From Stenotrophomonas sp. SAU14A_NAIMI4_5 (GTDB lineage Bacteria; Pseudomonadota; Gammaproteobacteria; Xanthomonadales; Xanthomonadaceae): DNA of 64,000 nucleotides. The translations under genes were made by a program, and so were the position numbers. The notes beneath the pieces are model-generated. The model did not search any database and was not told where the DNA came from. It was given only the letters and a program-made list of their open reading frames with translations. The stretch covers positions 888,503 through 952,502 of the forward strand of contig NZ_CP026003.1 of assembly GCF_003086795.1 (NCBI RefSeq), written 5' to 3'. Positions 44,965 to 54,701 of the stretch are shown piece by piece (within the stretch, counting starts at the first letter, position 1; every line of letters begins with the position of its first letter).

Positions 44965-47703
44965 TTACAACGCGCTGCCGCCGAACTTGTGGGTGTACTG
45001 CAGGTTGATCGTGCGGCCGACGCTGTCGAACCAGGACACGTCGTAGTACGGGTAGGCCGTGTACGTGGCGTCCTTCGGCGGCATCTTGTTGAACACGTTG
45101 ACCACCGACAGCGACAGGCGCGAGTGGTCGTCGAAGCGGTACTGCACCGACGCGTTGTAGCGGTAGGTGGCCTTGATGTACGGGCTGTCGCCGCTGTCCG
45201 GGTCGAACACCTGGTCGTAGCTGTCCGAGTTCGGCAGCTTGCCCAGGCGCGAGCCGTACACGGTGGCCGACCACGCATCCTTCTCCCAGGTCACGCTGAC
45301 GCTGGTCTTGGTGCGCGGGATGTCGAAGCCGCTGTTCACCGCGAACTGGTCTTCGGTCGGGTCGCCCGGGTAGCGCTGGAAATCATGCTCCTTCACCCAG
45401 GTGTGGGTGCCGTTGAAGATGAAATCACCGGCACCGGTCTGCAGGCGGTAGCGCAGGCCCACGTCGATGCCCGAGGTCGACTCACGCGCCACGTTGATCG
45501 GGTTGACGTACACGCCGTACAGGCGGCCGTCGGCGGTGCGGGTCACCCGCGCCAGCGCGTCCACGCAGGTCGGCGAGGTGATGTCGGCGTCGCCCAGGCG
45601 GCAGTTCGCTTCGCTGGCCAGGATCGTGCGCACGTCCATGTCCTGCACCTGCTTGCGCATGTCGATGTCGAACCAGTCCACCGACAGATCGAGGCCGGTG
45701 GCCGGCGACCAGACGAAGCCTGCGCTCCACGAGGTGCTGGTTTCCGGGTCGAGCTCGCGATTGCCGCTGCGGCTGCGGATCACGTTGCGCTCGTAGTCGG
45801 AGCAGTCATCGGCATCGTCGGCACGGCAGCTGTACAGATCCTCGGCCGTGGTCTCGTCGTTGCCCGGGCCGGCGAACACGTAGTGCAGGTCGGGCGCGCG
45901 GAAGGCGGTGCCGTAGGAGCCGCGCACCAGCAGGCTGTCCACGGGACGCCATTCCAGGCCGCCGCTCCAGGTCGCCTTGCCGATGGTATGGCCGGAATAA
46001 CGGTACTGGTCGTAGCGGCCGGCCACGCTCAGGTTCAGCGTGTCGTGCAGCGGCAGGCGCAGTTCGGCGGCGGTCGCCCAGCGGTTGCGCGACCCCTTGC
46101 CGTCCGAATCCTTCCAGCTGTAGTAGTAGTACTCGGTCGCCAGCGGATCGGGATTCAACGCGTAGGCCTGCTGGCCCACTTCCACGGTCGCGGCGAAGCC
46201 GGCATCGCCGCCGGGCAGGCCGAACAGCGAACCGTTGGTCAGGGTCAGGGCCGCGGTCTCGGTGCGCGACTTCGGGGTGTAGGTCGTGCGTGCGGCGATC
46301 GACTCGTACTCGGCGCGGGTCAGCGGCCGGTACAGGCGCGACGGGTCGGCGTTGTAGATCGGGAAGCCATCATCGTCCTCGCCCAGCTGCGGCCCCAGGA
46401 ACAGGTCGTTGGCCTTGGCGGCGACGATCTGCGGCCAGCTGATCCGCGACTGGTACTGCGAGTGGCTCAGCGCCGCTTCGTAATCCCAGTTGCCGGCCAG
46501 GTTGCCCTTGAAGCCGGTGGTCACGCTGAAGGTCTTCTGCGTGCTGCGCACCATGGCATTGCGCAGGCCGCCCATCTCCTCGGGCGAGAACTGGCGCTGC
46601 CAGAATTCGATCTCACCCGTGGCCTGGTTGTTGAAGTAGCCCGACTCGTCGCCGTCGGCGGCCATGCGGCCCCACGAGGTGACATCGCGCATCAGGGCCA
46701 GCGTGTGGTACCCCATCTGCACGTCGGCAAACCACTGCTGGCCGTTGTCGAAGTCATAGCTCATCGAGGCATAGCCGTTGGCGCCGCGGCGCTTGCTGAG
46801 GATGGTGCCGTAGCCGATCGACGCGTCGCTGCCGCAGTAGTAGCCATAGCGCGGGCGGAAGGCATGGTACGTGCTGCCTTGGTTCTGCCCGGCCAGCGCT
46901 TCGCAGGTGGCCGCGCCCGGGTCCAGGTAGTCGTCGTTGTAGTCGGTGCGCAGGTAGGCGCGGCGGGCGATGCGCGAGCCTTCGGTCGGCCCGTCCTGGG
47001 TCGAATCCTGGATGTCGCGCTCATAGGCCCACAGCGGCGTCTGCGACTGCAGCTCCACGCTGTACACCGCATTGAAATTGCCCTTGCTGAAGCCGCTGGA
47101 CAGGCTCATGTCGAACGACTCGCCACCGCCTTCGCTGGTGGTGCCCATGCGCACGTCGACGGTGGTGCCGTCGGCCTTCTTCTTCAGGATGAAGTTGACC
47201 ACGCCGGCGATCGCATCCGAACCGTAGATGGCCGACGCGCTGCCGGTCAGCACCTCGATGCGGTCGATCATGCCCAGCGGGATGTTGGACACGTCGGTGA
47301 AGTTGCTGCGGCCCTGGAACGGCATCGGGAAATCAGCGATACGGCGGCCGTTGACCAGCACCAGGGTGTGGTTCGGACCCAGCCCGCGCAGGTCGACCTG
47401 CTGCGCGCCCGGGGAGAAGTCGGCGCCGCTGGAGGACTGCTGGCTCTGCGTCTCGCCGCCGTTCTGGGTCATCGCACGCAGCACGTCGGGCACCGTGGTG
47501 AAGCCGCTGGAGCGGATCTCCTCGGCATTGATCACCGTGATCGGTGCCGGGCCTTCCACCTGTGCGCGCGGAATGCGCGAACCGGTCACCTGGACCGCAT
47601 CGAGTTGCTGCACCGAAGAGGAACCGGGGCTCTGGGCCGCTGCCGAGGCAGCAAAACCCATCAACGCCAGCTGGATCGACCACGCCATCGCCTGTCTACG
47701 CAT
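44965..47703 (-). CDS. TonB-dependent outer-membrane receptor
   Basis: A 912-aa outer-membrane transporter driven by TonB. The signal peptide is MAWSIQLALMGFAASAAAQ (residues 6-24). A plug domain follows (VQVTGSRIPRAQVEGPAPIT, then VDLRGLGPNHTLVLVNGRRIADF and GSASAIYGSDAIAGVVNFIL). The rest is beta-barrel, ending LQYTHKFGGSAL. This plug type is common in Xanthomonadaceae receptors for peptides, sugars and other polymers rather than siderophores. I chose the ATG at 47703; an upstream start would extend the signal peptide atypically. It diverges from the cyanophycinase-like gene, so they may share regulation. The substrate is not known. Confidence 0.9.
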   Translation of the reverse strand: MRRQAMAWSIQLALMGFAASAAAQSPGSSSVQQLDAVQVTGSRIPRAQVEGPAPITVINAEEIRSSGFTTVPDVLRAMTQNGGETQSQQSSSGADFSPGAQQVDLRGLGPNHTLVLVNGRRIADFPMPFQGRSNFTDVSNIPLGMIDRIEVLTGSASAIYGSDAIAGVVNFILKKKADGTTVDVRMGTTSEGGGESFDMSLSSGFSKGNFNAVYSVELQSQTPLWAYERDIQDSTQDGPTEGSRIARRAYLRTDYNDDYLDPGAATCEALAGQNQGSTYHAFRPRYGYYCGSDASIGYGTILSKRRGANGYASMSYDFDNGQQWFADVQMGYHTLALMRDVTSWGRMAADGDESGYFNNQATGEIEFWQRQFSPEEMGGLRNAMVRSTQKTFSVTTGFKGNLAGNWDYEAALSHSQYQSRISWPQIVAAKANDLFLGPQLGEDDDGFPIYNADPSRLYRPLTRAEYESIAARTTYTPKSRTETAALTLTNGSLFGLPGGDAGFAATVEVGQQAYALNPDPLATEYYYYSWKDSDGKGSRNRWATAAELRLPLHDTLNLSVAGRYDQYRYSGHTIGKATWSGGLEWRPVDSLLVRGSYGTAFRAPDLHYVFAGPGNDETTAEDLYSCRADDADDCSDYERNVIRSRSGNRELDPETSTSWSAGFVWSPATGLDLSVDWFDIDMRKQVQDMDVRTILASEANCRLGDADITSPTCVDALARVTRTADGRLYGVYVNPINVARESTSGIDVGLRYRLQTGAGDFIFNGTHTWVKEHDFQRYPGDPTEDQFAVNSGFDIPRTKTSVSVTWEKDAWSATVYGSRLGKLPNSDSYDQVFDPDSGDSPYIKATYRYNASVQYRFDDHSRLSLSVVNVFNKMPPKDATYTAYPYYDVSWFDSVGRTINLQYTHKFGGSAL

Positions 47704-47874
47704 GAGAGATATCTCGGGAATGAAGCCGGCCCGCATAGGAAGGGCCCTGTCCCCCATTCACAATCCGGAATGGGCGCGCGCATTTAACGCCTTTTTTATG
47801 CTCTTGACTACAGGTCTTTCATCTGGCAAAGAGTGAAAACGGTTGCAAGCCGATTCTGTTCAGGGAGATCCACG

Positions 47875-48900
47875 ATGAGTTCCCTTGTCCGCCGATTCTG
47901 GTCAAGCCTCGTGCTGGGGGTGGTGCTGGCCGTGATGGCCCCGCTGGCGTCAGCGCAGGACTCCCGCGACCTGCATTCCCCTGGCTTCGATTATTACGAG
48001 ATTGGCGACCTGGATGCACCCCGTCCCGGTGCACGCGCCCCGGCGATGATGCTGATGGGCGGTGGCGAGTGGGTGCCCGAGGCCTTCCAGTGGTGGCTGC
48101 GGCAGGCCGGCAACGGCCGCGTGCTGATCCTGCGCGCGTCCGGTGGCGACGAGCTGCAGGAGCGCCTGTACCGCGATATCGGCGGCACCACCGCCGTGCA
48201 GACCCTGGTGTTCGACAACCGCCGCGGCGCCGACGATCCGGCGGTGCTGCGCGTGGTCGCCGCCGCCGATGCCATCTTCATCGCCGGCGGTGACCAGTCG
48301 CGCTACATCCGCTTCTGGAAGGGCACGGCGCTCAACCGCGCGCTCAATGCGCATGTCCGCGCCGGCAAGCCGATCGCCGGTACCAGCGCTGGGCTGGCGA
48401 TCCTCGGTGGTTACGCCTACGGCGCGCTCGATGGCGGCAGCATCACCTCGGCCGGCGCGCTGGCCGACCCGATGGGCAGCGCGGTCACCCTGGACAGCGG
48501 CTTCCTGCACATGCCCTACCTGCAGCGCGTGGTCACCGATACCCACTTCGACAAGCGCGACCGGCTCGGCCGCCTGATCGTGTTCGTCGCCCGCGCCGCG
48601 CAGGAAAGCGGTGATCCGGACATGGTCGGCATCGGCGTGGACGAGGACACCGCGCTGTGCGTGGAGCCCGACGGCCAGGCCCAGGTCTACAGCGCCGATG
48701 GCCAGGGCAAGGTCTGGGTGGTCAGCCCCGGCCGCGACGCCGACCGGATGGTCGAAGGCGAGCCGTTGCAGTTCCACGCCGTGCCGGTCACCGTGGTCGC
48801 CAGCGGTGGCCGCCTGCGCCTGGATGACTTCCAGGCCGACGTCGACTACCACGCCATGGCCGACATCACCGACGGCGAGATCGAAATCACGCGCCGGTAG
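47875..48900 (+). CDS. Cyanophycinase-like serine peptidase (S51), exported
   Basis: A 341-aa precursor with a signal peptide (LVRRFWSSLVLGVVLAVMAPLASAQ). The mature protein belongs to the peptidase S51/cyanophycinase family, a class I glutamine-amidotransferase-like fold. Motifs are MMLMGGGEWVPEAF, LILRASGGDELQERL, AIFIAGGDQSRYIRFW and the nucleophile elbow AGTSAGLAILGG with the catalytic Ser. Cyanophycinase cuts the arginyl-aspartate polymer cyanophycin into beta-Asp-Arg dipeptides. The export signal suggests action outside the cytoplasm. A ribosome site (GGGAG) lies 9-13 bp before ATG 47875. Its TAG stop codon lies inside a GTAG element. Confidence 0.85.
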   Translation: MSSLVRRFWSSLVLGVVLAVMAPLASAQDSRDLHSPGFDYYEIGDLDAPRPGARAPAMMLMGGGEWVPEAFQWWLRQAGNGRVLILRASGGDELQERLYRDIGGTTAVQTLVFDNRRGADDPAVLRVVAAADAIFIAGGDQSRYIRFWKGTALNRALNAHVRAGKPIAGTSAGLAILGGYAYGALDGGSITSAGALADPMGSAVTLDSGFLHMPYLQRVVTDTHFDKRDRLGRLIVFVARAAQESGDPDMVGIGVDEDTALCVEPDGQAQVYSADGQGKVWVVSPGRDADRMVEGEPLQFHAVPVTVVASGGRLRLDDFQADVDYHAMADITDGEIEITRR

Positions 48901-48963
48901 TGCCGGGCCATGCCCGGTGGCCTTGCCGCATCGCTCTTTCCGCCGGGCATGGCCCGGCGCTAC
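48897..48963. repeat. Inverted pair of GTAG elements overlapping a stop codon
   Basis: GTAGTGCCGGGCC-AT-GCCCGG at 48897 and an inverted copy ending CTAC at 48963. The first four bases hold the TAG stop codon of the cyanophycinase-like gene. Confidence 0.75.
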
Positions 48964-48991
48964 CGAACTACACTCCCTGGAGACGTACCTG

Positions 48992-50008
48992 ATGAAACTG
49001 CGCTTGGCGCTGTCTGCCCTGTTGTCCCTGCCCCTGCTCGCGCAGGCAGCGCCGTCCACTTCGCCGCTGCTGGTCATCCATGGCGGGGCAGGGGTCGAGC
49101 GCAAGGATCTGTCGCCGGCTGAAGAGAAGGCTGCGCGCGCGGCGTTGAAGGCAGCGCTGTTGAAGGGGCATGCCGAACTGGCGGCAGGTCGCCCGGCGCT
49201 GGCGGCGGTCACCGCGGCGATCACCGTGCTCGAGGACGATCCCACCTTCAATGCCGGCAAGGGCGCGGTGTTCACCCATGACGGCCACAACGAACTGGAC
49301 GCTTCGCTGATGGATGGCGCCACCCAGGCGGCCGGTGCGGTCGCGGGCGTGCAGCGCGTGCGCAACCCGATCCAGCTGGCGCAGCTGGTCATGCAGAAAT
49401 CGCCGCACGTGATGATGGTCGGGCAGGGCGCCGAGGCGTTCGCGGTGGAGCAGGGCGTCAGCCTGGTGGATCCCTCGTATTTCCGCACCGACAAGCGCTG
49501 GCAGCAGCTGCAGCGCGCACTGAAGGAAGAGGCCAGCGGCCAGGCTCATGCCGATCTCGAAACCGCCAAGCACTTCGGCACCGTCGGCGCCGTCGCGCTG
49601 GATGCGCAGGGGCATCTTGCGGCAGGCACGTCCACCGGCGGCATGACCAACAAGCGCTACGGCCGCGTGGGCGACTCGCCGATCATCGGTGCCGGTACCT
49701 GGGCCGACACGCGCTGCGCGGTGTCCGGTACCGGTTGGGGCGAGTACTACATCCGCACCGCGGCGGCGCACGAGATCTGTGCGCGCATGCGTTACCAGGG
49801 GCAGACGCCGGAGCAGGCCGGCAAGGGCGTCATCAATGACACCATTCCGCAGATGGGTGGCGATGGTGGCGCCATCGTGCTGTCCGCAGACGGAAAAGCG
49901 GCCACGCCGTTCAACACGCAGGGCATGTATCGGGGCTGGATTGGCGCCGACGGAGTGCCCCATGTCGCAATTTTCGCCAACGAGACCCTGGTGCTGCCGG
50001 GGCAATAA
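48992..50008 (+). CDS. Isoaspartyl peptidase/L-asparaginase (Ntn-hydrolase), exported
   Basis: A 338-aa plant-type asparaginase / isoaspartyl aminopeptidase precursor with a signal peptide (LALSALLSLPLLAQAAP). The N-terminal alpha part begins LLVIHGGAGV. The autoprocessing and nucleophile residue is Thr in AKHFGTVGAVALD, which starts the beta subunit. The GTSTGGMTNKRYGRVGDSPIIGAG segment completes the site. Such enzymes split beta-aspartyl dipeptides, the product of cyanophycinase. Next to an exported cyanophycinase homologue it gives a two-step route to aspartate and arginine. Asparaginase or other isoaspartyl-peptide repair activity is the alternative. Confidence 0.9.
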   Translation: MKLRLALSALLSLPLLAQAAPSTSPLLVIHGGAGVERKDLSPAEEKAARAALKAALLKGHAELAAGRPALAAVTAAITVLEDDPTFNAGKGAVFTHDGHNELDASLMDGATQAAGAVAGVQRVRNPIQLAQLVMQKSPHVMMVGQGAEAFAVEQGVSLVDPSYFRTDKRWQQLQRALKEEASGQAHADLETAKHFGTVGAVALDAQGHLAAGTSTGGMTNKRYGRVGDSPIIGAGTWADTRCAVSGTGWGEYYIRTAAAHEICARMRYQGQTPEQAGKGVINDTIPQMGGDGGAIVLSADGKAATPFNTQGMYRGWIGADGVPHVAIFANETLVLPGQ

Positions 50009-50060
50009 CCTTGCGTATCAATGGGTTTGCGACAACGTGTGAAAAAAACCGAAAAAAGCG

Positions 50061-50089
50061 TTGACAGCCCCCCGTCCCATCAGCAGAAT
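50061..50089 (+). promoter_or_regulatory. Promoter of the tRNA-Tyr/Gly/Thr-tuf operon
   Basis: TTGACA at 50061-50066 and CAGAAT at 50084-50089 are separated by 17 bp. A G+C-rich discriminator-like stretch follows, about 55 bp before the first tRNA, as in many stringently controlled stable-RNA promoters. Confidence 0.7.
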
Positions 50090-50145
50090 AAGCGGCTCAC
50101 CACCACACACCGCAACGCTTCGGCGGCAACGGGATGGGGTGGTAA

Positions 50146-50231
50146 GGAGGGATACCCAAGCGGCCAACGGGGGCAGACTGTAAATCTGCTGGCTTACGCC
50201 TTCGGTGGTTCGAATCCACCTCCCTCCACCA
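50146..50231 (+). tRNA. tRNA-Tyr (anticodon GTA)
   Basis: The acceptor GGAGGGA pairs with TCCCTCC, followed by encoded CCA. The anticodon arm GCAGA-CTGTAAA-TCTGC holds GTA, and a long variable arm (TGGCTTACGCCTTC) is typical of tRNA-Tyr. The T arm has GGTTCGAATCC. Confidence 0.97.
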
Positions 50232-50257
50232 GATTCACGTTGTGGCACATTCCCGGT

Positions 50258-50331
<74 letters not shown>

Positions 50332-50342
50332 TTGAATGAACT

Positions 50343-50370
50343 TTGAATATTATCGAGTTCATGCCATAAT
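50343..50370 (+). promoter_or_regulatory. Candidate internal promoter before tRNA-Thr and tuf
   Basis: TTGAAT at 50343-50348 and CATAAT at 50365-50370 are separated by 16 bp. This would start transcription just before tRNA-Thr and could give tuf extra expression independent of the first two tRNAs. Confidence 0.5.
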
Positions 50371-50379
50371 GCAAAACTC

Positions 50380-50455
<76 letters not shown>

Positions 50456-50494
50456 TCTTAAGCACCACACCAGACGAATTCGAGATAAGCAGCC

Positions 50495-51685
50495 ATGGCC
50501 AAGGGTAAGTTCGAGCGCACCAAGCCGCACGTCAACGTCGGCACCATCGGTCACGTCGACCACGGCAAGACCACGCTGACCGCCGCACTGACCAAGATCG
50601 GTGCCGAGCGTTTCGGCGGCGAGTTCAAGGACTACTCGGCCATTGACGCCGCTCCGGAAGAGAAGGCTCGTGGCATCACGATCTCGACCGCGCACGTCGA
50701 ATACGAATCCACCACCCGTCACTACGCCCACGTCGATTGCCCGGGCCACGCTGACTACGTCAAGAACATGATCACCGGTGCCGCCCAGATGGACGGCGCG
50801 ATCCTGGTGTGCTCGGCCGCTGACGGCCCGATGCCGCAGACCCGCGAGCACATCCTGCTGTCGCGTCAGGTCGGCGTGCCGTACATCGTCGTGTTCCTGA
50901 ACAAGGCCGACATGGTTGACGATGCCGAGCTGCTGGAACTGGTCGAAATGGAAGTCCGCGAGCTGCTGAGCAAGTACGACTTCCCGGGCGACGACACCCC
51001 GATCATCTCGGGTTCGGCCCGCCTGGCGCTGGAAGGCGACCAGAGCGACATCGGCGTGCCGGCCGTGATCAAGCTGGTCGATGCTCTCGACAGCTGGATC
51101 CCGACCCCGGAGCGTGACGTCGACAAGCCGTTCCTGATGCCGGTGGAAGACGTGTTCTCGATCTCGGGCCGCGGCACCGTGGTGACCGGTCGTATCGAGC
51201 GCGGCGTGATCAAGGTCGGCGAAGAAATCGAAATCGTCGGCATCCGTCCGGTGCAGAAGACCACCGTGACCGGCGTCGAAATGTTCCGCAAGCTGCTGGA
51301 CCAGGGCCAGGCAGGCGACAACGCCGGTCTGCTGCTGCGCGGCACCAAGCGTGACGACGTCGAGCGTGGCCAGGTCCTGGCCAAGCCGGGTTCGATCAAG
51401 CCGCACACCAAGTTCGACGCCGAAGTCTACGTGCTGTCGAAGGACGAAGGTGGCCGTCACACCCCGTTCTTCAAGGGCTACCGTCCGCAGTTCTACTTCC
51501 GTACCACCGACATCACCGGTGCGGTTGAGCTGCCGGAAGGCGTCGAGATGGTGATGCCGGGCGACAACATCAAGATGGTTGTCACCCTGATCAACCCGGT
51601 CGCAATGGACGCCGGCCTGCGCTTCGCAATCCGCGAAGGTGGCCGTACCGTCGGCGCCGGTGTGGTCTCCACCATCATCGAGTAA
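50495..51685 (+). CDS. tuf: Elongation factor Tu
   Basis: Carries aminoacyl-tRNA to the ribosome as a GTP complex. The 396-aa chain has the G1 motif GHVDHGKT at 19-26, the G3 motif DCPGHADYV, and G4 NKAD. Its sequence is near universal among gammaproteobacteria. The neighbourhood (tRNAs before, secE after) is that of tufB; a second copy, if present, lies outside this window. Confidence 0.98.
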   Translation: MAKGKFERTKPHVNVGTIGHVDHGKTTLTAALTKIGAERFGGEFKDYSAIDAAPEEKARGITISTAHVEYESTTRHYAHVDCPGHADYVKNMITGAAQMDGAILVCSAADGPMPQTREHILLSRQVGVPYIVVFLNKADMVDDAELLELVEMEVRELLSKYDFPGDDTPIISGSARLALEGDQSDIGVPAVIKLVDALDSWIPTPERDVDKPFLMPVEDVFSISGRGTVVTGRIERGVIKVGEEIEIVGIRPVQKTTVTGVEMFRKLLDQGQAGDNAGLLLRGTKRDDVERGQVLAKPGSIKPHTKFDAEVYVLSKDEGGRHTPFFKGYRPQFYFRTTDITGAVELPEGVEMVMPGDNIKMVVTLINPVAMDAGLRFAIREGGRTVGAGVVSTIIE

Positions 51686-51788
51686 GCCTGCAAAGCCGGC
51701 GGTTGCATAGCGCTGCCGGTCGCGCGAGTGGCGGGCCGGGAACCTCGGTCCGCCTTCGCCGTCTAAGGGAAGGCAAGTTTCAATCTGT

Positions 51789-51864
<76 letters not shown>

Positions 51865-51912
51865 TCTGCCCACCTTATCCAGCGGTTCGGCCGCTAAAGC
51901 AGACATAGCCTG

Positions 51913-52326
51913 ATGAATAGCAAGATCGAACACTCCAAGGACACCTCCACCCAGGGTGGGGATATCGTCAAGTACGCCCTCGCCACCCTGCTGGTGCTGG
52001 CTGGTCTGTTCGTCTGGTTCTGGTTCTCCGCTGACTCCGGTCGCGCTGCCCAGCTGGGCGCGTGGACGGGTCAGCTGCGTGCGTTGGCCGTTGTCGTGGG
52101 TCTGGCCGGTGGTATCGGCGTGTTCCTGCTGACCGGCAAGGGTCGTGATACCCGCGAATTCCTCTCCGAGTCGCGCTTCGAGCTGCGCAAGGTGGTCTGG
52201 CCGACGCGCCAGGAAGCCACCCGCATGACCTGGGTCGTGATGGTTGTGGTGATCATCCTCAGCCTGCTGCTGGGTGGATTCGATTACGTCATTCAGCGGC
52301 TGGTCCAGCTGTTCCTGACCCGCTAA
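51913..52326 (+). CDS. secE: Preprotein translocase subunit SecE
   Basis: A small subunit of the SecYEG channel. The 137-aa length and three hydrophobic segments (about residues 20-38, 56-74, 106-130) match the E. coli-type SecE. The conserved amphipathic region is [22 protein letters not shown] (about 84-105). secE and nusG are coupled, separated by 10 bp. Confidence 0.96.
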   Translation: MNSKIEHSKDTSTQGGDIVKYALATLLVLAGLFVWFWFSADSGRAAQLGAWTGQLRALAVVVGLAGGIGVFLLTGKGRDTREFLSESRFELRKVVWPTRQEATRMTWVVMVVVIILSLLLGGFDYVIQRLVQLFLTR

Positions 52327-52336
52327 GGAGATTTGC

Positions 52337-52897
52337 ATGAAGCGTTGGTACGTCGTTCACGCCTATTCGGGCTTCGAGAAGTCGGTTGCGCAGGCCCTGC
52401 GTGATCGCATCGCCCGTGACGGCATGGAAGAGCGCTTCGGCGATGTCCTGGTCCCGACCGAAGAAGTGGTCGAGATGCGCGCTGGCCAGAAGCGCCGTTC
52501 GGAGCGCAAGTTCTTCCCGGGTTACGTGCTGGTCCAGATCGAGACCCACGAAGAAGCCGGCATCCCGCGCATCGACAACGAAAGCTGGCACCTGGTCAAG
52601 GAAACCCCGCGCGTCATGGGCTTCATCGGCGGCACCGCCGATCGTCCGCTGCCGATCGCCGATTCCGAGGCCGAGGCCATCCTGAACCGCGTTCAGGAAG
52701 GCGTCGAGAAGCCGCGTCCGAAGGTGCTGTTCGAGCCGGGCCAGATGGTCCGCGTCACCGACGGTCCGTTCAACGATTTCAATGGCGTCGTCGAAGAAGT
52801 CAACTACGAGAAGAGCCGTCTGCGCGTCTCGGTGCTGATCTTCGGTCGTGCCACCCCGGTCGAACTCGAGTTCGGCCAGGTCGAAAAGGCCGTCTAA
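52337..52897 (+). CDS. nusG: Transcription termination/antitermination protein NusG
   Basis: Binds RNA polymerase and links it to Rho or the ribosome. The 186-aa chain has the NGN domain ([21 protein letters not shown]) and the C-terminal KOW motif ([24 protein letters not shown]). Both fit the family. Confidence 0.97.
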   Translation: MKRWYVVHAYSGFEKSVAQALRDRIARDGMEERFGDVLVPTEEVVEMRAGQKRRSERKFFPGYVLVQIETHEEAGIPRIDNESWHLVKETPRVMGFIGGTADRPLPIADSEAEAILNRVQEGVEKPRPKVLFEPGQMVRVTDGPFNDFNGVVEEVNYEKSRLRVSVLIFGRATPVELEFGQVEKAV

Positions 52898-52904
52898 GCG
52901 GCCG

Positions 52905-52957
52905 GTAGAGTCGAGCTTGCTCGACTTTGCTGATCAGTCGAGCAAGCTCGACTCTAC
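52905..52957. repeat. Inverted pair of GTAG elements
   Basis: GTAGAGTCGAGC-TT-GCTCGACT at 52905 and an inverted copy ending CTAC at 52957, directly after nusG. Confidence 0.8.
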
Positions 52958-52965
52958 AGGACCAG

Positions 52966-52995
52966 AAACCGGGCTCAGCCCGGTTTCGTTCGTTT
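52966..52995 (+). terminator. Terminator after nusG
   Basis: Stem AAACCGGGCT-C-AGCCCGGTTT followed by CGTTCGTTT. Confidence 0.75.
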
Positions 52996-53027
52996 ACGTG
53001 CCGCTTCAGGCATGTGAAGAAAAAACC

Positions 53028-53036
53028 TGATATAGT
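53028..53036 (+). promoter_or_regulatory. Promoter of the rplKAJL-rpoBC block (extended -10)
   Basis: TGATATAGT is an extended -10 box (TG-N-TATAGT, 53028-53036). No good -35 lies at 17 bp; TTCAGG at 53005-53010 is 20 bp away. It precedes rplK by about 150 bp. Confidence 0.6.
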
Positions 53037-53183
53037 GCGCGGCTCCCCGCTGGGAAGCCAGCAGGATGAAGCCGCCGCAAGGCGGCCTTCAGCATGATTT
53101 CAAAACGCGATGCCGGGACGCGTGATTCCCGGTCCGATGGGGAGCCTGTTGTCGCAAGGCGCTAGCACCCGGAGAGCATACTC

Positions 53184-53612
53184 ATGGCAAAGAAAGTTGT
53201 CGGTTACATCAAGCTGCAGGTGAAGGCCGGTCAGGCCAACCCCTCGCCGCCGGTCGGTCCTGCGCTGGGTCAGCGCGGCCTGAACATCATGGAATTCTGC
53301 AAGGCGTTCAACGCTGCCACGCAGAAGCTCGAGCCGGGTCTGCCGGTTCCGGTGATCATCACGGCCTACTCGGACCGTACGTTCACCTTCATCACCAAGA
53401 GCACCCCGGCCACCACCCTGCTGAAGAAGGCCGCTGGCATCTCGTCGGGCTCCAAGCGCCCGAACACCGAGAAGGTCGGCAAGGTCACCCGTAAGCAGCT
53501 GGAAGAGATCGCCAAGGCGAAGGAACCGGATCTGACTGCCGCCGATCTGGACGCCGCCGTGCGTACCATCGCTGGCTCTGCCCGTTCCATGGGCCTCGTG
53601 GTGGAGGGTTAA
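53184..53612 (+). CDS. rplK: Ribosomal protein L11
   Basis: Part of the GTPase-associated centre of the large subunit, needed for (p)ppGpp synthesis by RelA. The 142-aa chain begins [20 protein letters not shown], with the proline-rich [14 protein letters not shown] motif typical of L11. The C-terminal domain ([12 protein letters not shown], then [13 protein letters not shown]) binds 23S rRNA. Confidence 0.98.
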   Translation: MAKKVVGYIKLQVKAGQANPSPPVGPALGQRGLNIMEFCKAFNAATQKLEPGLPVPVIITAYSDRTFTFITKSTPATTLLKKAAGISSGSKRPNTEKVGKVTRKQLEEIAKAKEPDLTAADLDAAVRTIAGSARSMGLVVEG

Positions 53613-53616
53613 TCAG

Positions 53617-54315
53617 ATGGCACAGAACAAGCGCGAAAAGGCCATCAAGGCCGCCGTTGTCCCGGGCAAGTCGTACGCCTTCGAAGACGCGATCAACATC
53701 CTGAAGACCGCCACCAAGGCCAAGTTCGTCGAGTCGATCGACGTTGCCGTGCGCCTGGGCGTCGATGCCAAGAAGTCCGACCAGCAGGTCCGTGGCTCCA
53801 CCGTGCTGCCGGCTGGTACCGGCAAGTCGGTCCGCGTCGCCGTCTTCGCTCCGGCCGGTGCCAAGGCTGACGAAGCCCTGGCCGCTGGCGCCGAAGCCGT
53901 CGGTATGGACGATCTGGCCGAGAAGATGCAGGCCGGCGATCTGAACTACGACGTCGTCATCGCGACCCCGGACGCCATGCGCGTCGTCGGTAAGCTGGGC
54001 ACCGTGCTGGGCCCGCGCGGCCTGATGCCGAACCCGAAGGTCGGCACCGTTTCCCCGAACCCGGGTGAAGCCGTGAAGAACGCCAAGTCGGGCCAGGTCC
54101 GTTACCGCACCGACAAGGCCGGTATCATCCACTGCACCATCGGCAAGGCCGACTTCGCCGAAGACGCGCTGAAGTCGAACCTGACCGCGCTGCTGCTGGA
54201 CCTGATCAAGGCCAAGCCGGCGACCTCGAAGGGCACCTACCTGCAGAAGGTTTCGGTCAGCTCGACGATGGGCCCGGGCGTCACCGTCGACCAGTCGTCG
54301 CTGACCCTGAAGTAA
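53617..54315 (+). CDS. rplA: Ribosomal protein L1
   Basis: Forms the L1 stalk beside the E site and represses its own operon by binding mRNA. The 232-aa chain has [22 protein letters not shown] and the central [19 protein letters not shown] motif. The gene follows rplK by 4 bp. Confidence 0.98.
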   Translation: MAQNKREKAIKAAVVPGKSYAFEDAINILKTATKAKFVESIDVAVRLGVDAKKSDQQVRGSTVLPAGTGKSVRVAVFAPAGAKADEALAAGAEAVGMDDLAEKMQAGDLNYDVVIATPDAMRVVGKLGTVLGPRGLMPNPKVGTVSPNPGEAVKNAKSGQVRYRTDKAGIIHCTIGKADFAEDALKSNLTALLLDLIKAKPATSKGTYLQKVSVSSTMGPGVTVDQSSLTLK

Positions 54316-54701
54316 TTGTTTCAAGCGGTCACGGTACCCTCGGGCACCGTGACCGTGACATTTGAAGGCGTCGCCGGCAGTCCATCGCTGGCGGTAGCCG
54401 TCAAAGACCGCAGGCGCGGTCGTGGCAATACCGGCGACGGGCACGGAAGCTCGATATGGCAGGGAGTCGCCGCCGGAGCAGCAATGACCGCTTAATCGAT
54501 TCTTCGGAATCAACCTGCGTAGATGGTGCCCTTCTGGAGTTTTTCTGGTTCACGCACGTCTGGGATCTTCCCCGATTGCACTCCAGGTCTGGAACGGCCC
54601 ACCCCCGGAGCATCATTCCGATGTTCCCGGCGTCCAGGACGGATGCCGCACAGGACCGCACACGGCAGGAGCCGTAAGCGGAGTTCAATTGGAGGAGTGC
54701 A
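54316..54701 (+). ncRNA. Leader region of rplJL (probable L10 leader)
   Basis: These 386 bases separate rplA and rplJ and contain no gene. They include a strong hairpin (54326-54355, CGGTCACGGT / ACCGTGACCG) directly after rplA and further structure, such as CGCCGGC/GCTGGCGG near 54370-54393. In gammaproteobacteria the rplJ leader folds into a structure that binds L10-L12 and represses translation. The position fits, but I did not confirm the L10-binding core. Confidence 0.5.

Larger units (their letters stand above)
52898..53183. other. Spacer between nusG and rplK
   Basis: These 286 bases hold a GTAG pair (52905-52957), a hairpin terminator (52966-52986), the rplK promoter (about 53005-53036) and a leader of about 140 bases with hairpins, for example GCCGCC-GCAA-GGCGGC near 53072-53087. 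Confidence 0.65.

Noticed and set aside
44989..47787. An open frame of about 930 codons opposite the TonB receptor gene
   Set aside because: It is antisense to a clear receptor gene and has the composition of a codon-bias shadow.
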